Origin: an uncultured Clostridia bacterium
GTDB taxonomy: Bacteria; Bacillota; Clostridia; Peptostreptococcales; Anaerovoracaceae
Direction of reading: 5' to 3'
NCBI GenBank assembly: GCA_947302715.1
Contig: CAMYVY010000005.1
Span: 36,382 to 100,381 of the forward strand
DNA: 64,000 nucleotides
The notes beneath the pieces are model-generated. The model did no database searches. It was not told the origin of the DNA and saw only the letters and a program-made list of their open reading frames with translations. The stretch's first letter is position 1. Each line of letters starts with the position of its first letter. Shown piece by piece: positions 28,845 to 38,974 of the stretch. The position numbers and the translations under genes are program-made.

Positions 28845-31800
28845 TTATACCAAAAAACCATGACCAATATCAAGCAAATACAGGTAAACTTCACAAACTC
28901 TCCCCAATCCGGATTTCTCCAATGCCTCTTTGTAGAGGTCGAGTTGACCCGAATAATCCCGCCTTAGGCGGTTTTCCTCATCTTCCAAAGGAATGGTTCT
29001 GTCTATCCAATTGCTCTTGTAATCCAAGAGGACTATTTCCCCATTTTCCTTGAAATAGCAGTCTATAATTCCTTGAACCAGTATATCGTTTCCTTCTCTA
29101 TTGGTCCTTAGCGTAAAGGGCCGCTCCTTTTCAAGAAGCCCCAAGGCATCCGCACGTATGCATCTCTTTCCGATATCACTTAGGAAGAAGTCCTTTATCT
29201 TCTCAATCTCAATTTCTTTAAGCTCTTCCTCCTTGATGTGTCCTGACTCAACAAGGGCAAGAACGTCACCCCTTAGTTTACGCTCCAATCCCTCATTATC
29301 AATTAAACCACCAATTGAACCATCAGCTAAATCCGAGTCATTGGATGATGCATTTACACCTTCGCCGACAAAAATGCCATATGATGCGAAATCGAGCCTC
29401 TCCAAAATCCTATGATAGATCGTTCCTCTTTCCGCAGCAGTAAGTCGTTTCCCCGTCCCCTTGTTTTGGGGGACCCTGCCGGGACTGAAGGCAAATTCTT
29501 CATCATCAAGAGCGCCCTTGTTGAGTTCGCTAACGGAGTATTTAGACTTAATTCCTCTTAGAGCTTCGTATGGATACTTATAATTAAGCTGCGAAAGGAT
29601 TTCCTCTCTAAGCGAAGCATTTTCATAGGCTTCATCCAAAGCGGATTGCGAATCTTGTTCGACAGTCGATTTAGGTGAAGTCATCGGCATCTCAATTAAT
29701 TCATAATCCACCGACGGCGCAAGCATACCTAAAAATCTCGAATAATCAAAGAGTCCCAATTCCGCCTTCGTTCTAAACTTGTCATCATCACGCCTGGCCA
29801 CCAGGAAGAGCTTATCCCTCGCCCTCGTAAGCGCTACGTAGAGTACTCTTATTTCTTCCTCAAGCTCCTCCCTCGCAATCCTACTCTCTATGAGATGTTG
29901 AATCAAGGTTTTCTTGGACCAATGCTCATCCCTGTTATGATAACTAAGGCCAACGCCAATGTCCTTGTGCATGGAAAATGACAAATTGCCCGATTTTCTG
30001 AAAGCACTGCCCAATCCGCTAACGATAACCATCGGAAACTCCAAGCCCTTGCTTTTATGGATTGTCATTATAGCAACGCCCTTTTCCGAGCCGGAGGATT
30101 CTCTGCTTTCCGCGACCTTGACCTTCCCTTTCTTTATCGCTTCGACATATTTCAGGAAGTCATAGAAATTATCCTTTCCACTCATGTCGCAAAGGAACCT
30201 GAGATTACTCTGCCTTTGACTGCCGTCAGGAAGTGCTCCCATTATCGCATAATAGCCGCTGTCAACCATGACCGTCCACAGAAAATTCGGAAGGGTCATG
30301 GTTCTGCTCATTTCGCGCCAAACCATTATCTTGCTATATGCATTTAGGCACTTATTCCTTAATTGAGCATCACAGAGACCGGTCCCGTTTCCATCATTTT
30401 TATCTTCTCCATCACTGCCATTTTCGTTATTCTTTTCGTTATCGTTATCATCGGAAATTACTCCCGCGCACTTTAGGAAAGCCTCTGCAAAGGTTCCATC
30501 CTTATGGGCGATTCTGATTAGTGCCAAATCCGAATTCGAGAATCCAAATATCTCTGAATGCAGAGCCCCTATCAAAGAGACATCCTGTCTGATATTATTT
30601 ATAACCTTGAGCAAATCCAGGAAGCCCGAGATTTCCATGGTGTCAAAATACCCTTCGCCGCCCCTTACATGTGATTCAATGCCGTATGATCTAAGAACAT
30701 CTTGATAAACGGCTTGTGAATTCTCTACACTTCTTCTCAGTATGACGATATCATCAAGCGTAAGCGGCCTCACTTCTTTGGGTTCCCTCTTGGTATCAAA
30801 AAATGGCTTTCCAAGGTTGTCGAGTATTAGCCTTGCAACATAATGCGCTTCCTGCTGAAGTTCTGAAAGATTTTCTTCATCCCCCTTATTTTCATCATCC
30901 GTCACATCAGCATCATCCGTGCTTTCATCAAGAGGAATTACAACCTTAAGCTTAGGTGCTTCCAGATAAACTGCCATGTCATCTTCAATATGAGTCCCGC
31001 AATTCAGTCTGGCATCCTCATCGTATCCGGACATGATAGGTTCAAACACTTTGTTGACATAATCAAGTATCGGTTCCTTGCTTCTGTGATTCTCGTTTAA
31101 ATCAATAACAACGGAATCCGCCTCTGATCCCGACTTATAAAGCTCGTATTTGTTTTGGAATATGGAAGGCTCCGCAAGTCTAAATCTGTAGATGCTCTGC
31201 TTTATATCACCAACCATAAATAGATTGTTTTCTCTTTTGATGCGGTTAATTATGGCCTCCTGCATCAGATTGGTATCCTGGTACTCATCAACAAAAATAT
31301 GGTTGATACCTGCTCTATAGAACTCGGCTATGCTGTCGTCCTCCAAGAGCATCAAAGTATAATGCTCTATATCATTAAAGTCGATTACCTTTTCCTCGTC
31401 CTTTAACGCTCTGTAAAACGAATCAAAACTCGAAACCAGTCTAAGGAGAGTTCTCAGATATGGGGAAGTTTTAATTGCAATAGAAAGAGACTCATCCATA
31501 TCCGAAGCCAGGTAATCATCTCGGATTTCCTTTAATCGCTTCTTCGCATCATCGCGCAGTTCCTTGACCGCATCCTTGATGATATCGTACGATTCCTTTT
31601 CCTCTTTCTTCGCTCTTAGCGATACGGATATAGATGCAAGTTTTTCATCTATCCCGGAAAAGACTTCTCTATAGTTTTCTTTCTTATCGGATGCCATAAA
31701 TTCATCCAGGGAAAGCAACGCATCTCTTAGAGGGTTTATCTCTCCTGCCCTGAGAGTATCACCCATATCCTGAAGGCCGGATTCATCAAGCATCAAAGCC

Positions 31801-32570
31801 GTCTTATTAAAGAGTTCCAATGCCTCGCTAAGCCCCTCTTTAGCCTCCACGGATACCAAGGAAAGAACTTTCTCTTTGAGATTAGCATCACTTAGAAGAT
31901 TTTCGGTCTCATCAATCTTGTTGTTCATCCATTCATAGGAATGCGGCATTGCAACAAGATTCCGGTGAGCGTTCTTGATAAGATCCCTTATGCGATCGTT
32001 GTTTCTGTCCCCGCTATATGAATCCATAAAGAGAATAAAATCCTCATTTGGACTATCAAATTCTGTTTCCAAGAGACTATCCAAAGCCTGCTCTTTTAGT
32101 ATCTCTCCTTCGGTTTCATCCAAAATGGAGAATCCGGGTTCTATGTCTATTTTGTAGAAAAATCTTCGAATAACCGAAAGACCAAACGAATGGAACGTGG
32201 AGATATTAGCACTCTCCAAATCGACAAGCTGCTTTTTAAGATATCGTATCTTCGCTGATAAGTTTTTATGTGAAGAGTCCTTCGAACCTATATTAGAATC
32301 CTCTAAATAAGAATCCCCTGAAAAGAGCAAATTCGAATAAGCCTCCAATTCACTGTTCAGTGAGGTGCGGAGGCGCTCCTTCATTTCGGCTGCGGCCGCA
32401 TTTGTAAAGGTAACAACAAGAAAGCTGCGGATGGGTATCTCCTCCTCCACAACCATTTTACGAATGCGCTCCACCAGGACCGACGTTTTGCCGGACCCCG
32501 CCGCAGCAGCAACCAGAATATTTTTGCCGCGAAGATTAATGGCCTGTTCTTGTTCCTTTGTCCATTTCAT
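28845..32570 (-). CDS. addA: ATP-dependent helicase/nuclease subunit A (AddA)
   Basis: MKWTKEQEQAINLRGKNILVAAAAGSGKTSVLVERI, IFVDEYQDTNLMQE, MTIHKSKGLEFPMVIV, C-terminal nuclease VLLDYKSN. Acidic low-complexity inserts. Confidence 0.93.
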   Translation of the reverse strand: MKWTKEQEQAINLRGKNILVAAAAGSGKTSVLVERIRKMVVEEEIPIRSFLVVTFTNAAAAEMKERLRTSLNSELEAYSNLLFSGDSYLEDSNIGSKDSSHKNLSAKIRYLKKQLVDLESANISTFHSFGLSVIRRFFYKIDIEPGFSILDETEGEILKEQALDSLLETEFDSPNEDFILFMDSYSGDRNNDRIRDLIKNAHRNLVAMPHSYEWMNNKIDETENLLSDANLKEKVLSLVSVEAKEGLSEALELFNKTALMLDESGLQDMGDTLRAGEINPLRDALLSLDEFMASDKKENYREVFSGIDEKLASISVSLRAKKEEKESYDIIKDAVKELRDDAKKRLKEIRDDYLASDMDESLSIAIKTSPYLRTLLRLVSSFDSFYRALKDEEKVIDFNDIEHYTLMLLEDDSIAEFYRAGINHIFVDEYQDTNLMQEAIINRIKRENNLFMVGDIKQSIYRFRLAEPSIFQNKYELYKSGSEADSVVIDLNENHRSKEPILDYVNKVFEPIMSGYDEDARLNCGTHIEDDMAVYLEAPKLKVVIPLDESTDDADVTDDENKGDEENLSELQQEAHYVARLILDNLGKPFFDTKREPKEVRPLTLDDIVILRRSVENSQAVYQDVLRSYGIESHVRGGEGYFDTMEISGFLDLLKVINNIRQDVSLIGALHSEIFGFSNSDLALIRIAHKDGTFAEAFLKCAGVISDDNDNEKNNENGSDGEDKNDGNGTGLCDAQLRNKCLNAYSKIMVWREMSRTMTLPNFLWTVMVDSGYYAIMGALPDGSQRQSNLRFLCDMSGKDNFYDFLKYVEAIKKGKVKVAESRESSGSEKGVAIMTIHKSKGLEFPMVIVSGLGSAFRKSGNLSFSMHKDIGVGLSYHNRDEHWSKKTLIQHLIESRIAREELEEEIRVLYVALTRARDKLFLVARRDDDKFRTKAELGLFDYSRFLGMLAPSVDYELIEMPMTSPKSTVEQDSQSALDEAYENASLREEILSQLNYKYPYEALRGIKSKYSVSELNKGALDDEEFAFSPGRVPQNKGTGKRLTAAERGTIYHRILERLDFASYGIFVGEGVNASSNDSDLADGSIGGLIDNEGLERKLRGDVLALVESGHIKEEELKEIEIEKIKDFFLSDIGKRCIRADALGLLEKERPFTLRTNREGNDILVQGIIDCYFKENGEIVLLDYKSNWIDRTIPLEDEENRLRRDYSGQLDLYKEALEKSGLGRVCEVYLYLLDIGHGFLV

Positions 32571-32710
32571 ACCAAAGATTATATCAAAATTAAACCTTGG
32601 TGGCACGTGTATTTTTTAGCCCATCTTGGTGTATAATAAATGATAAGAGCAGTCTAAGAATAAATAATCAAGACTGAAATGATGTACTTCGAAAGGAGCA
32701 AACCAAAGTG

Positions 32711-34366
32711 ATGATAAATAATCGTCCAACCATGTTGATGATACTCGACGGATTCGGAGTGAGCGAAAGATATGAAGGAAATGCAATAGCTCAAGCAAAC
32801 ACCCCGAACTTCGATGCCCTCTTTTCAAAATATCCCGGAACTACCCTTGATGCCTGCGGAATGGCAGTTGGCCTTCCCGATGGTCAGATGGGTAATTCCG
32901 AAGTCGGTCACCTCAATATCGGAGCAGGCAGAGTGATATATCAGGAACTTACCCATATTACAAAGGAAATTGAAGAAGGAAAGTTCTTTGAGAATGCCGC
33001 TCTCATCTCCGCAATGGAGCATGTTACCAATGCGAAGAAGAACTGCGATAATGAGACGCCCTCGCTCCATCTGCTCGGTCTTCTTTCAGATGGCGGTGTC
33101 CACAGTCATATCGATCATCTAAAGGCCCTCATAAAAATGGCGAAGGACTATGGAATTGAAAATGTATATGTCCACGCATTCTTGGACGGACGAGATGTTC
33201 CTCCTCGCTGCGCGAAGACATATATCGATGAGCTTGAATCGTATATGGCTGAAGTCGGTGTCGGAAAGATAGTCATGATTTCCGGCCGTTATTATGCCAT
33301 GGACAGAGATAAGCGTTGGGATAGAGTCCAACTTGCCTACGATGCCATGACTCTAAGGGAAGGACGCCGCGCGACATCGGCATCAGAAGCAATCGACGTT
33401 GCTTATGCGAATGACGAAAATGATGAGTTCGTAATTCCCACATGTATCGGCGAGATACTGATGCCGAATTGCGAAGGAAGTAGCGCAAGTGAACTGCATA
33501 CATCCAATAATAATCCCGCGAAGTTTGAAGATATGAAATATGCAGTCCGGGACGGCGATGCAATGATCATGTTCAACTTCCGCCCGGATAGAGCAAGAGA
33601 AATAACCAGAGCCTTCGTGGATTCGACCTTTGATGTTCCAACGGAAAATGGCGGCTTCGGCGGTTTTGATAGAAGAAAGAAACTGGATGGACTTTGCTAT
33701 ATCTGCATGTGCCAGTATGACGCGAGCATGCCGAATGTAGCTGTTGCATATCCGCCGGAGACTCCCAAGAATACGTTTGGCGAATACATCTCAAATCTCG
33801 GGATGACCCAACTAAGAATCGCTGAGACGGAAAAATATGCGCACGTCACCTTCTTCTTCAACGGACAAGTCGAAGAGCCATATCCGGGTGAGGACCGAAT
33901 CCTGGTACCATCGCCTAAGGTCGCCACCTACGACCTTCAACCTGAAATGAGCGCATATGAGGTTACGGACAAAGTCATAGAAGCAATAGACTCTGATAAA
34001 TACGATTTCATCATTTTGAATTTCGCCAATTCCGATATGGTGGGACATACCGGAGTCATGGAGGCCGCGATCAAGGCTGTCGAAGCGCTTGATACCTGCG
34101 TCCAGAGAATTGTGGATAAGATTCTGGAAAAGGACGGTCAGCTACTCCTTACCGCGGACCACGGGAATTCGGATGAAATGATTGACGAAGACGGAAATGT
34201 GGTAACAAGCCATTCTCTGAATCCGGTTCCGCTTTATCATATTGCGAATTCGCCTCGCGAGCTCGCTTCCGGCGGCAGGCTATCCGACATCATGCCTACG
34301 CTGCTGACCTTGGCCGGAGTTCCGGTTCCGGAAGAAATGACCGGCAGGTGTTTGATTATCGAATAG
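32711..34366 (+). CDS. gpmI: 2,3-bisphosphoglycerate-independent phosphoglycerate mutase
   Basis: NRPTMLMILDGFGVSERYEGNAIAQANTPNFD, GNSEVGHLNIGAGRVIYQELTHI, LTADHGNSDEM. Confidence 0.95.
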   Translation: MINNRPTMLMILDGFGVSERYEGNAIAQANTPNFDALFSKYPGTTLDACGMAVGLPDGQMGNSEVGHLNIGAGRVIYQELTHITKEIEEGKFFENAALISAMEHVTNAKKNCDNETPSLHLLGLLSDGGVHSHIDHLKALIKMAKDYGIENVYVHAFLDGRDVPPRCAKTYIDELESYMAEVGVGKIVMISGRYYAMDRDKRWDRVQLAYDAMTLREGRRATSASEAIDVAYANDENDEFVIPTCIGEILMPNCEGSSASELHTSNNNPAKFEDMKYAVRDGDAMIMFNFRPDRAREITRAFVDSTFDVPTENGGFGGFDRRKKLDGLCYICMCQYDASMPNVAVAYPPETPKNTFGEYISNLGMTQLRIAETEKYAHVTFFFNGQVEEPYPGEDRILVPSPKVATYDLQPEMSAYEVTDKVIEAIDSDKYDFIILNFANSDMVGHTGVMEAAIKAVEALDTCVQRIVDKILEKDGQLLLTADHGNSDEMIDEDGNVVTSHSLNPVPLYHIANSPRELASGGRLSDIMPTLLTLAGVPVPEEMTGRCLIIE

Positions 34367-34443
34367 ATGATTGGACGGCAAGTGTTTGATTATCGAATAA
34401 ACCAATGACCTAACGATGCTCGATGAACCAACGGAGATAGCAT

Positions 34444-35694
34444 ATGAACATTAATCCGAAAGAAGAAGCAAAGAAGGTATTCCCTGAGGCCTGTGAAATT
34501 AGGCATCATATTCATTCGTATCCCGAGCTGGGAGAAGAAGAAGTAAAAACTTCGGAATACGTAATGTCGAAGTTCAGGGAATATGGAATTGTTTTTACTG
34601 ATGATGTCCCGGGATACGGCATTGTCGCCCAAATTGGAAATGGTGAAAAAGCTATCGCCTTCAGGGCAGAGCTCGATGCCCTTCCTGTCTGCGAAGAGAC
34701 ACTTGAATTCATGCATGAGCGAACCGGATCATTAGAAAATGAGCTGGCAGAATTTGATTCCTGGGAATCCAAAAATCCCGGCATCATGCACGCCTGCGGA
34801 CACGATGTTCATATGGCAATTCTTCTTGCTGCAGGAAAAGTATTAAAGGAACACGAGGACGAAATCAGCGACGCAGGTTATTCAGTCAAGCTTTTCTTCC
34901 AGCCGGCTGAAGAAACCATCGGTGGCGCCGACAGAATGGTAAAAGCGGGATTCATGGATAATCCGCATGTCGAAAGAGTCTTTGCTCTACATGTATCACC
35001 CGACTATCCTCTCGGAATGATTTCTCTCAAGAACGGTGCGATGAACGCCGGCGTACAGGACTTTGATATTATTGTTAAAGGTAAATCCGCCCACGGAGCA
35101 CATCCCGAAGGCGGAGTTGATTCAATAGTTGTGGCAAGTTCCATAGTTTTGGCACTTCAGACAATATCCAGCAGAGCGAATTCGCCGACCACCCCTATCG
35201 TTGTTACAATAGGCGCAATCCACGGTGGCGAAACCCACAATATTCTTGCCGGCGAAGTCAAACTTACCGGAACCCTTCGCACACTCACGGATGAACTCCG
35301 GGACGAGAACAAAGCTCGCATCGAACAGATAGCGAGTATGACAGCTGCTGCTTATGGTGCGGAAGTCGAAATCAACTGGTATGATACTGTCTTCCCTGCC
35401 CTAATTAATGCACCCGATTCAGCCGACATAGTTCGAAGATGCATGACTGATCTTTACGGTTCCGATAAAATTCACGAGATGGACGAATCCAGCATGGGCG
35501 GTGACGACTTTGCATTCTTCAGCCAAGTCGCGCCCGGCACCCTCTTTGATATTGGTACCGCAACTTCCGGCACGCTTCCCGGTGAATCCAATTACTACGG
35601 ACTCCACAGCGAACACTACCTGCCGACGGACGACGTCATGGAAATCGGAATCGCAATGGAACTCGCAATCGTAAGCAAATGCATGGAAGATTAG
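34444..35694 (+). CDS. M20 family amidohydrolase/peptidase (N-acyl-amino-acid amidohydrolase-like)
   Basis: RHHIHSYPELGEEE, MHACGHDVHMAILLAAGKVL, FFQPAEETIGGADRMVKAG, GKSAHGAHPEGGVD, SMGGDDFAFF. Confidence 0.93.
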   Translation: MNINPKEEAKKVFPEACEIRHHIHSYPELGEEEVKTSEYVMSKFREYGIVFTDDVPGYGIVAQIGNGEKAIAFRAELDALPVCEETLEFMHERTGSLENELAEFDSWESKNPGIMHACGHDVHMAILLAAGKVLKEHEDEISDAGYSVKLFFQPAEETIGGADRMVKAGFMDNPHVERVFALHVSPDYPLGMISLKNGAMNAGVQDFDIIVKGKSAHGAHPEGGVDSIVVASSIVLALQTISSRANSPTTPIVVTIGAIHGGETHNILAGEVKLTGTLRTLTDELRDENKARIEQIASMTAAAYGAEVEINWYDTVFPALINAPDSADIVRRCMTDLYGSDKIHEMDESSMGGDDFAFFSQVAPGTLFDIGTATSGTLPGESNYYGLHSEHYLPTDDVMEIGIAMELAIVSKCMED

Positions 35695-35749
35695 CCAAAA
35701 TCCCGGAGCAGATTTCTCGGAGTATCTGCATCAATAATTAAGAATCGAA

Positions 35750-35823
35750 TCACCATTCAAAGTGTTGGTAGTCCACCGGGTTGGCCCAATCTCCTTAAAT
35801 ACTGAAACCATAGGGTATAAAGC
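35750..35823 (-). pseudogene. Remnant of the 3' end of an M15 peptidase paralogue (copy of the end of the 36281-37264 gene)
   Basis: Minus translation FIPYGFSI*GDWANPVDYQHFEW* aligns with FASYGFTWGGDWSNPVDYQHFEW* of the intact gene, with an in-frame stop. Confidence 0.75.
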
Positions 35824-35849
35824 CGGCAGCACCTTTTCCTTATTTTTTT

Positions 35850-36103
35850 CGGAGTATCAGCATCAAAAATCAAAAATACTCCGGAGCGAAAGACCGAAAA
35901 ATCAAAAATACTCCGAAATTTATCATCATCCGGAATTTTTTCGGAGTATCAGCATCAAAAATCAAAAATACTCCGGAGCGAAAGACCAAAAAATCAAAAA
36001 TACTCCGAAATTTATCATCATCCGGAATTTTTTCGGAGTATCAGCATCAAAAATCAAAAATACTCCGGAGCGAAAGACCAAAAAATCAAAAATACTCCGA
36101 AAA
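35850..36103. repeat. 92-bp tandem repeat array 1 (two full copies plus a 66-bp partial)
   Basis: CGGAGTATCAGCATCAAAAATCAAAAATACTCCGGAGCGAAAGACC(A/G)AAAAATCAAAAATACTCCGAAATTTATCATCATCCGGAATTTTTT starting at 35850, 35942 and 36034; degenerate partial copy at 35718. Confidence 0.95.
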
Positions 36104-36123
36104 AATAATGCTTGCCATAGCGA

Positions 36124-36160
36124 TCAAAAAAGCCGCCAAAGCTACGGACTAATGGCGGCG
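36124..36160 (-). terminator. Intrinsic terminator downstream of the M15 peptidase gene
   Basis: Minus strand GCCGCCATTAGTCCGTAGCTTTGGCGGCTTTTTT. Confidence 0.75.
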
Positions 36161-36280
36161 ACCAAAACTATGTCGAGTCAGTCGTAATAAACGATCTCCT
36201 TTCGGTACCATGGATAGATTAAACCATATCAGTCACAACTTAACAACCAAAACCTTCCTTTTTAAGACATCTACTTGCAA

Positions 36281-37264
36281 TCACCATTCAAAATGCTGGT
36301 AGTCAACGGGATTGGACCAGTCTCCGCCCCAGGTAAACCCATAAGACGCGAATGTCGACTCACATATATCGCCTTTTAGAATCATGTGTGCCATTCCTGA
36401 GGTTCTATCAAGATAGTCGTAGTCCCAATCATATAGGTCTTGATAGCTTCCGTCGGAACCGATTACATAGTAGGGATTTTGTTTGGGGTTTACGTCAATC
36501 GCATAGCCATAGGCATGATTGGAAAGATGCGTACCTCCACTTATAACTCTATAGCAAAACGCCGATGTATTGTTTGCAGCAATCGACGCATCGTCTGATG
36601 GTGTCCCATCACCTGTCCAAAAATCATCTATTAGCCTAATCGATTCAATCTCATATTCATTATCAAACAGAGTTTTAAAAATGGAAAGAACCGAATCTGC
36701 GATATTTGCATTTACTATCATTTCACCCAATCTGATTTGATGGGAATAATCGTAATGAAGGATTCTTAGATATCGTAGATCGCTAAGTCCGACATACGGA
36801 TTGTCTTGATAGGACCGTCCGTAGATTCTATCAAAAGTCTTGTCGCCTGTTTCTATCGTATAGCTTTGAAAATAATCCGATGTATCAGCAATGGTGTTTG
36901 GATCGATAACACTTTCAGGCTCAATATCATATATATTCATTTCCTTATCCTTATCTGACGTTCCGGTCTCCTCACCATCATCTTTATTTGTTGTACCATT
37001 CTCTTTATTGCTATTATCCTCGCTGCCCTCCTTATCTTCTTTGGTATCTTGAGTTAATAATTCCTGATTGTCATCTTCTGTGTTTTCATGCGAAAATCCG
37101 TCTACACCTCCGACGTTTTCCGCATTCTTCTCTTCATCAGCACCCATGCTACTCTCACCCTGGTTATTGGAAGTTCCGGCCATTGCCGTTATAGCGATAA
37201 TTAGCAAAAGAACAAGCAAGGCGCACAATATGATTATTCTTTTTGAAATTGAATTCTTTTTCAT
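36281..37264 (-). CDS. M15 family (CwlK/VanY-like) peptidoglycan peptidase with signal/TM segment and acidic linker
   Basis: GGTHLSNHAYGYAIDVNPKQNPYY and DYQHFEW Zn-peptidase motifs; N-terminal TM. Confidence 0.85.
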   Translation of the reverse strand: MKKNSISKRIIILCALLVLLLIIAITAMAGTSNNQGESSMGADEEKNAENVGGVDGFSHENTEDDNQELLTQDTKEDKEGSEDNSNKENGTTNKDDGEETGTSDKDKEMNIYDIEPESVIDPNTIADTSDYFQSYTIETGDKTFDRIYGRSYQDNPYVGLSDLRYLRILHYDYSHQIRLGEMIVNANIADSVLSIFKTLFDNEYEIESIRLIDDFWTGDGTPSDDASIAANNTSAFCYRVISGGTHLSNHAYGYAIDVNPKQNPYYVIGSDGSYQDLYDWDYDYLDRTSGMAHMILKGDICESTFASYGFTWGGDWSNPVDYQHFEW

Positions 37265-37320
37265 ATATCAATGTATTCTAAAGCCTCTTTGAATGATTAG
37301 TCAAGTGCGGTTATTATCCC

Positions 37321-37352
37321 TTGACATCACTTGTTTTAATGTGTTATAAAAT
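37321..37352 (+). promoter_or_regulatory. Predicted sigma-70 type promoter
   Basis: TTGACA (37321) - N18 - TATAAA (37345). Confidence 0.7.
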
Positions 37353-37357
37353 AACGT

Positions 37358-37490
37358 GCAAAGGGAGTAGCCGGCATTGGTTGAAGCAATCGATTAATCA
37401 AATGCTTGCACTGTCGTCAATACGATTCATCCATGCGAAAAAATGCATTGGATAATCCGGCAATGTGACTATGTGGCGAGACTTTGTTGC
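37358..37490 (+). ncRNA. yybP-ykoY-like manganese riboswitch
   Basis: GCAAAGGGAGTAGCCGG ... GTCGTCAATACG ... ATCCGGCAATG ... GTGGCGAGACTTTGTTGC; conserved yybP-ykoY segments in order with closing GCAAAG/CTTTGTTGC pairing, directly after a promoter and before a transporter gene. Confidence 0.82.
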
Positions 37491-37613
37491 AAGATTCCGT
37501 TGCGACAAGGTCTTTTTATTTATGACCTGTTCAAATCTATGATTTGGCTCGCAGGTCATAAAAAGCAGTTGCCAAGTTGCCCTTTGATTATTGATTTAAA
37601 TGGAGATTCACCA

Positions 37614-38972
37614 ATGAGTTTAACCATATTCGCAGGAATACTATTTGTAATCACATACATCCTGATGTTCGCCTTCCAGAAGATAAGGCCCTACGTTGCC
37701 CTGGCATCTGCAGCCATCTTCGTTTTAGTCGGAAGCATGGGAATCTTTCCGGAATTCAGCTACACCCTTATTGATGCCCTAAAACAAATAGACTGGAATG
37801 TGCTAATGATGATTGCGGGAACAATGGGTACCGTATATCTGTTCATAGAGTCTGACATGCCAAAACTCATGAGCGACATTCTCGTTTCCAAACTCCACAG
37901 CGTCAAATGGCTGATCGTAGTTTTATCGCTCTTCGCGGGAATAATCTCAGCCTTCGTCGATAATGTCGCGACGGTTCTCATGGTTGCACCGGTTGCGATA
38001 GCCCTCTGCAAACAGCTTAAAATATCACCGGTTCCCGCAATAATATGTATTGCAATCTCTTCGAATTTACAGGGCGCTGCCACCCTTGTTGGAGATACCA
38101 CATCCATACTTTTAGCAAAAGCCGCGAACCTTGACTTCATGGATTTTTTCTTCGTGGAGGGTCGTCCGGGAATGTTCTGGGTTACCGAATGCGGAGCAGT
38201 AGTAAGCGCAATAATTATTCTCTTTAAAATGCGAAAGGAAACTGCCTCCGTTTATCTAAATCAGCGAACAAAGGTAGAGGACATGGTCCCATCTGCCCTT
38301 CTCCTTTTGACGGTAATCACACTGATTGCAACATCATTTATTCCGTATAAGTCAAATGCAGCACCGGGGCAGTTCTACAAGCCCGACATCACAAACGGAC
38401 TCATCTGCATCTTCTACTTTGCGATTGGAATAATCCGCGCCACCATCAAAACAAAAAGCACGGATACTCTTAAATCCGCACTTAAGGAAATCGATTATTA
38501 TACGCTTGCGCTACTCGCCGGTCTCTTCGTTGTAATCGGCGGAATAACGGAAGCTGGCATCATAGAAATAATCGGTGATGCAATCGCCGGAGTAAGCGGT
38601 GACGGAAGCAGAGCATCCATATTCCTCGTCTATTCCATAATAGTATGGATGTCCGTACTTGCATCCGCATTCATCGATAATATCCCCTATACAGCTACCA
38701 TGCTTCCCGTTGTAGCGATTGTAAGCGAGGAGCTTTCAGCAGCGGGTGGAATCGACATTCACCCGAACCTCATGTATTTCGGTCTGCTTGTAGGAGCGAC
38801 ACTTGGAGGAAATATCACACCGATAGGTGCAAGTGCAAACATCACGGGGCTCGGCCTTCTAAGAAAAGAAGGGCACCAGGTAGGAACAAGGGAATTCATG
38901 TCCTACTCAGTACCCTTCACCTTATCTGCCGTTATTACTGGATATCTCCTGGTTTGGTTTATCTGGATGTAG
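37614..38972 (+). CDS. Ion transporter superfamily permease (ArsB/NhaD/SLC13-like)
   Basis: MSLTIFAGILFVITYILMFAFQKIRPYVALASAAIFVLVG..., FVDNVATVLMVAPVAIAL, FIDNIPYTATMLPVVAIV, GATLGGNITPIGASANITGLG repeats. RBS GGAG upstream of 37614. Confidence 0.88.
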   Translation: MSLTIFAGILFVITYILMFAFQKIRPYVALASAAIFVLVGSMGIFPEFSYTLIDALKQIDWNVLMMIAGTMGTVYLFIESDMPKLMSDILVSKLHSVKWLIVVLSLFAGIISAFVDNVATVLMVAPVAIALCKQLKISPVPAIICIAISSNLQGAATLVGDTTSILLAKAANLDFMDFFFVEGRPGMFWVTECGAVVSAIIILFKMRKETASVYLNQRTKVEDMVPSALLLLTVITLIATSFIPYKSNAAPGQFYKPDITNGLICIFYFAIGIIRATIKTKSTDTLKSALKEIDYYTLALLAGLFVVIGGITEAGIIEIIGDAIAGVSGDGSRASIFLVYSIIVWMSVLASAFIDNIPYTATMLPVVAIVSEELSAAGGIDIHPNLMYFGLLVGATLGGNITPIGASANITGLGLLRKEGHQVGTREFMSYSVPFTLSAVITGYLLVWFIWM

Positions 38973-38974
38973 TT

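Noticed and set aside
30360-30480. Asn/Asp/Glu-rich insert in AddA (DDNDNEKNNENGSDGEDKNDGNGTG)
   Set aside because: Low-complexity linker within a variable region of AddA; no functional signal.
35762-36187. 141-aa plus-strand ORF with repeated SISIKNQKYSGAKDQKIKNTPKFIII
   Set aside because: Runs through array 1 and the M15 remnant; open only because the repeat is AT-rich and stop-poor.
37443-37613. 57-aa N-terminal extension of the permease ORF
   Set aside because: The segment lies in the riboswitch/expression platform; the RBS-preceded ATG at 37614 starts a typical TM protein.
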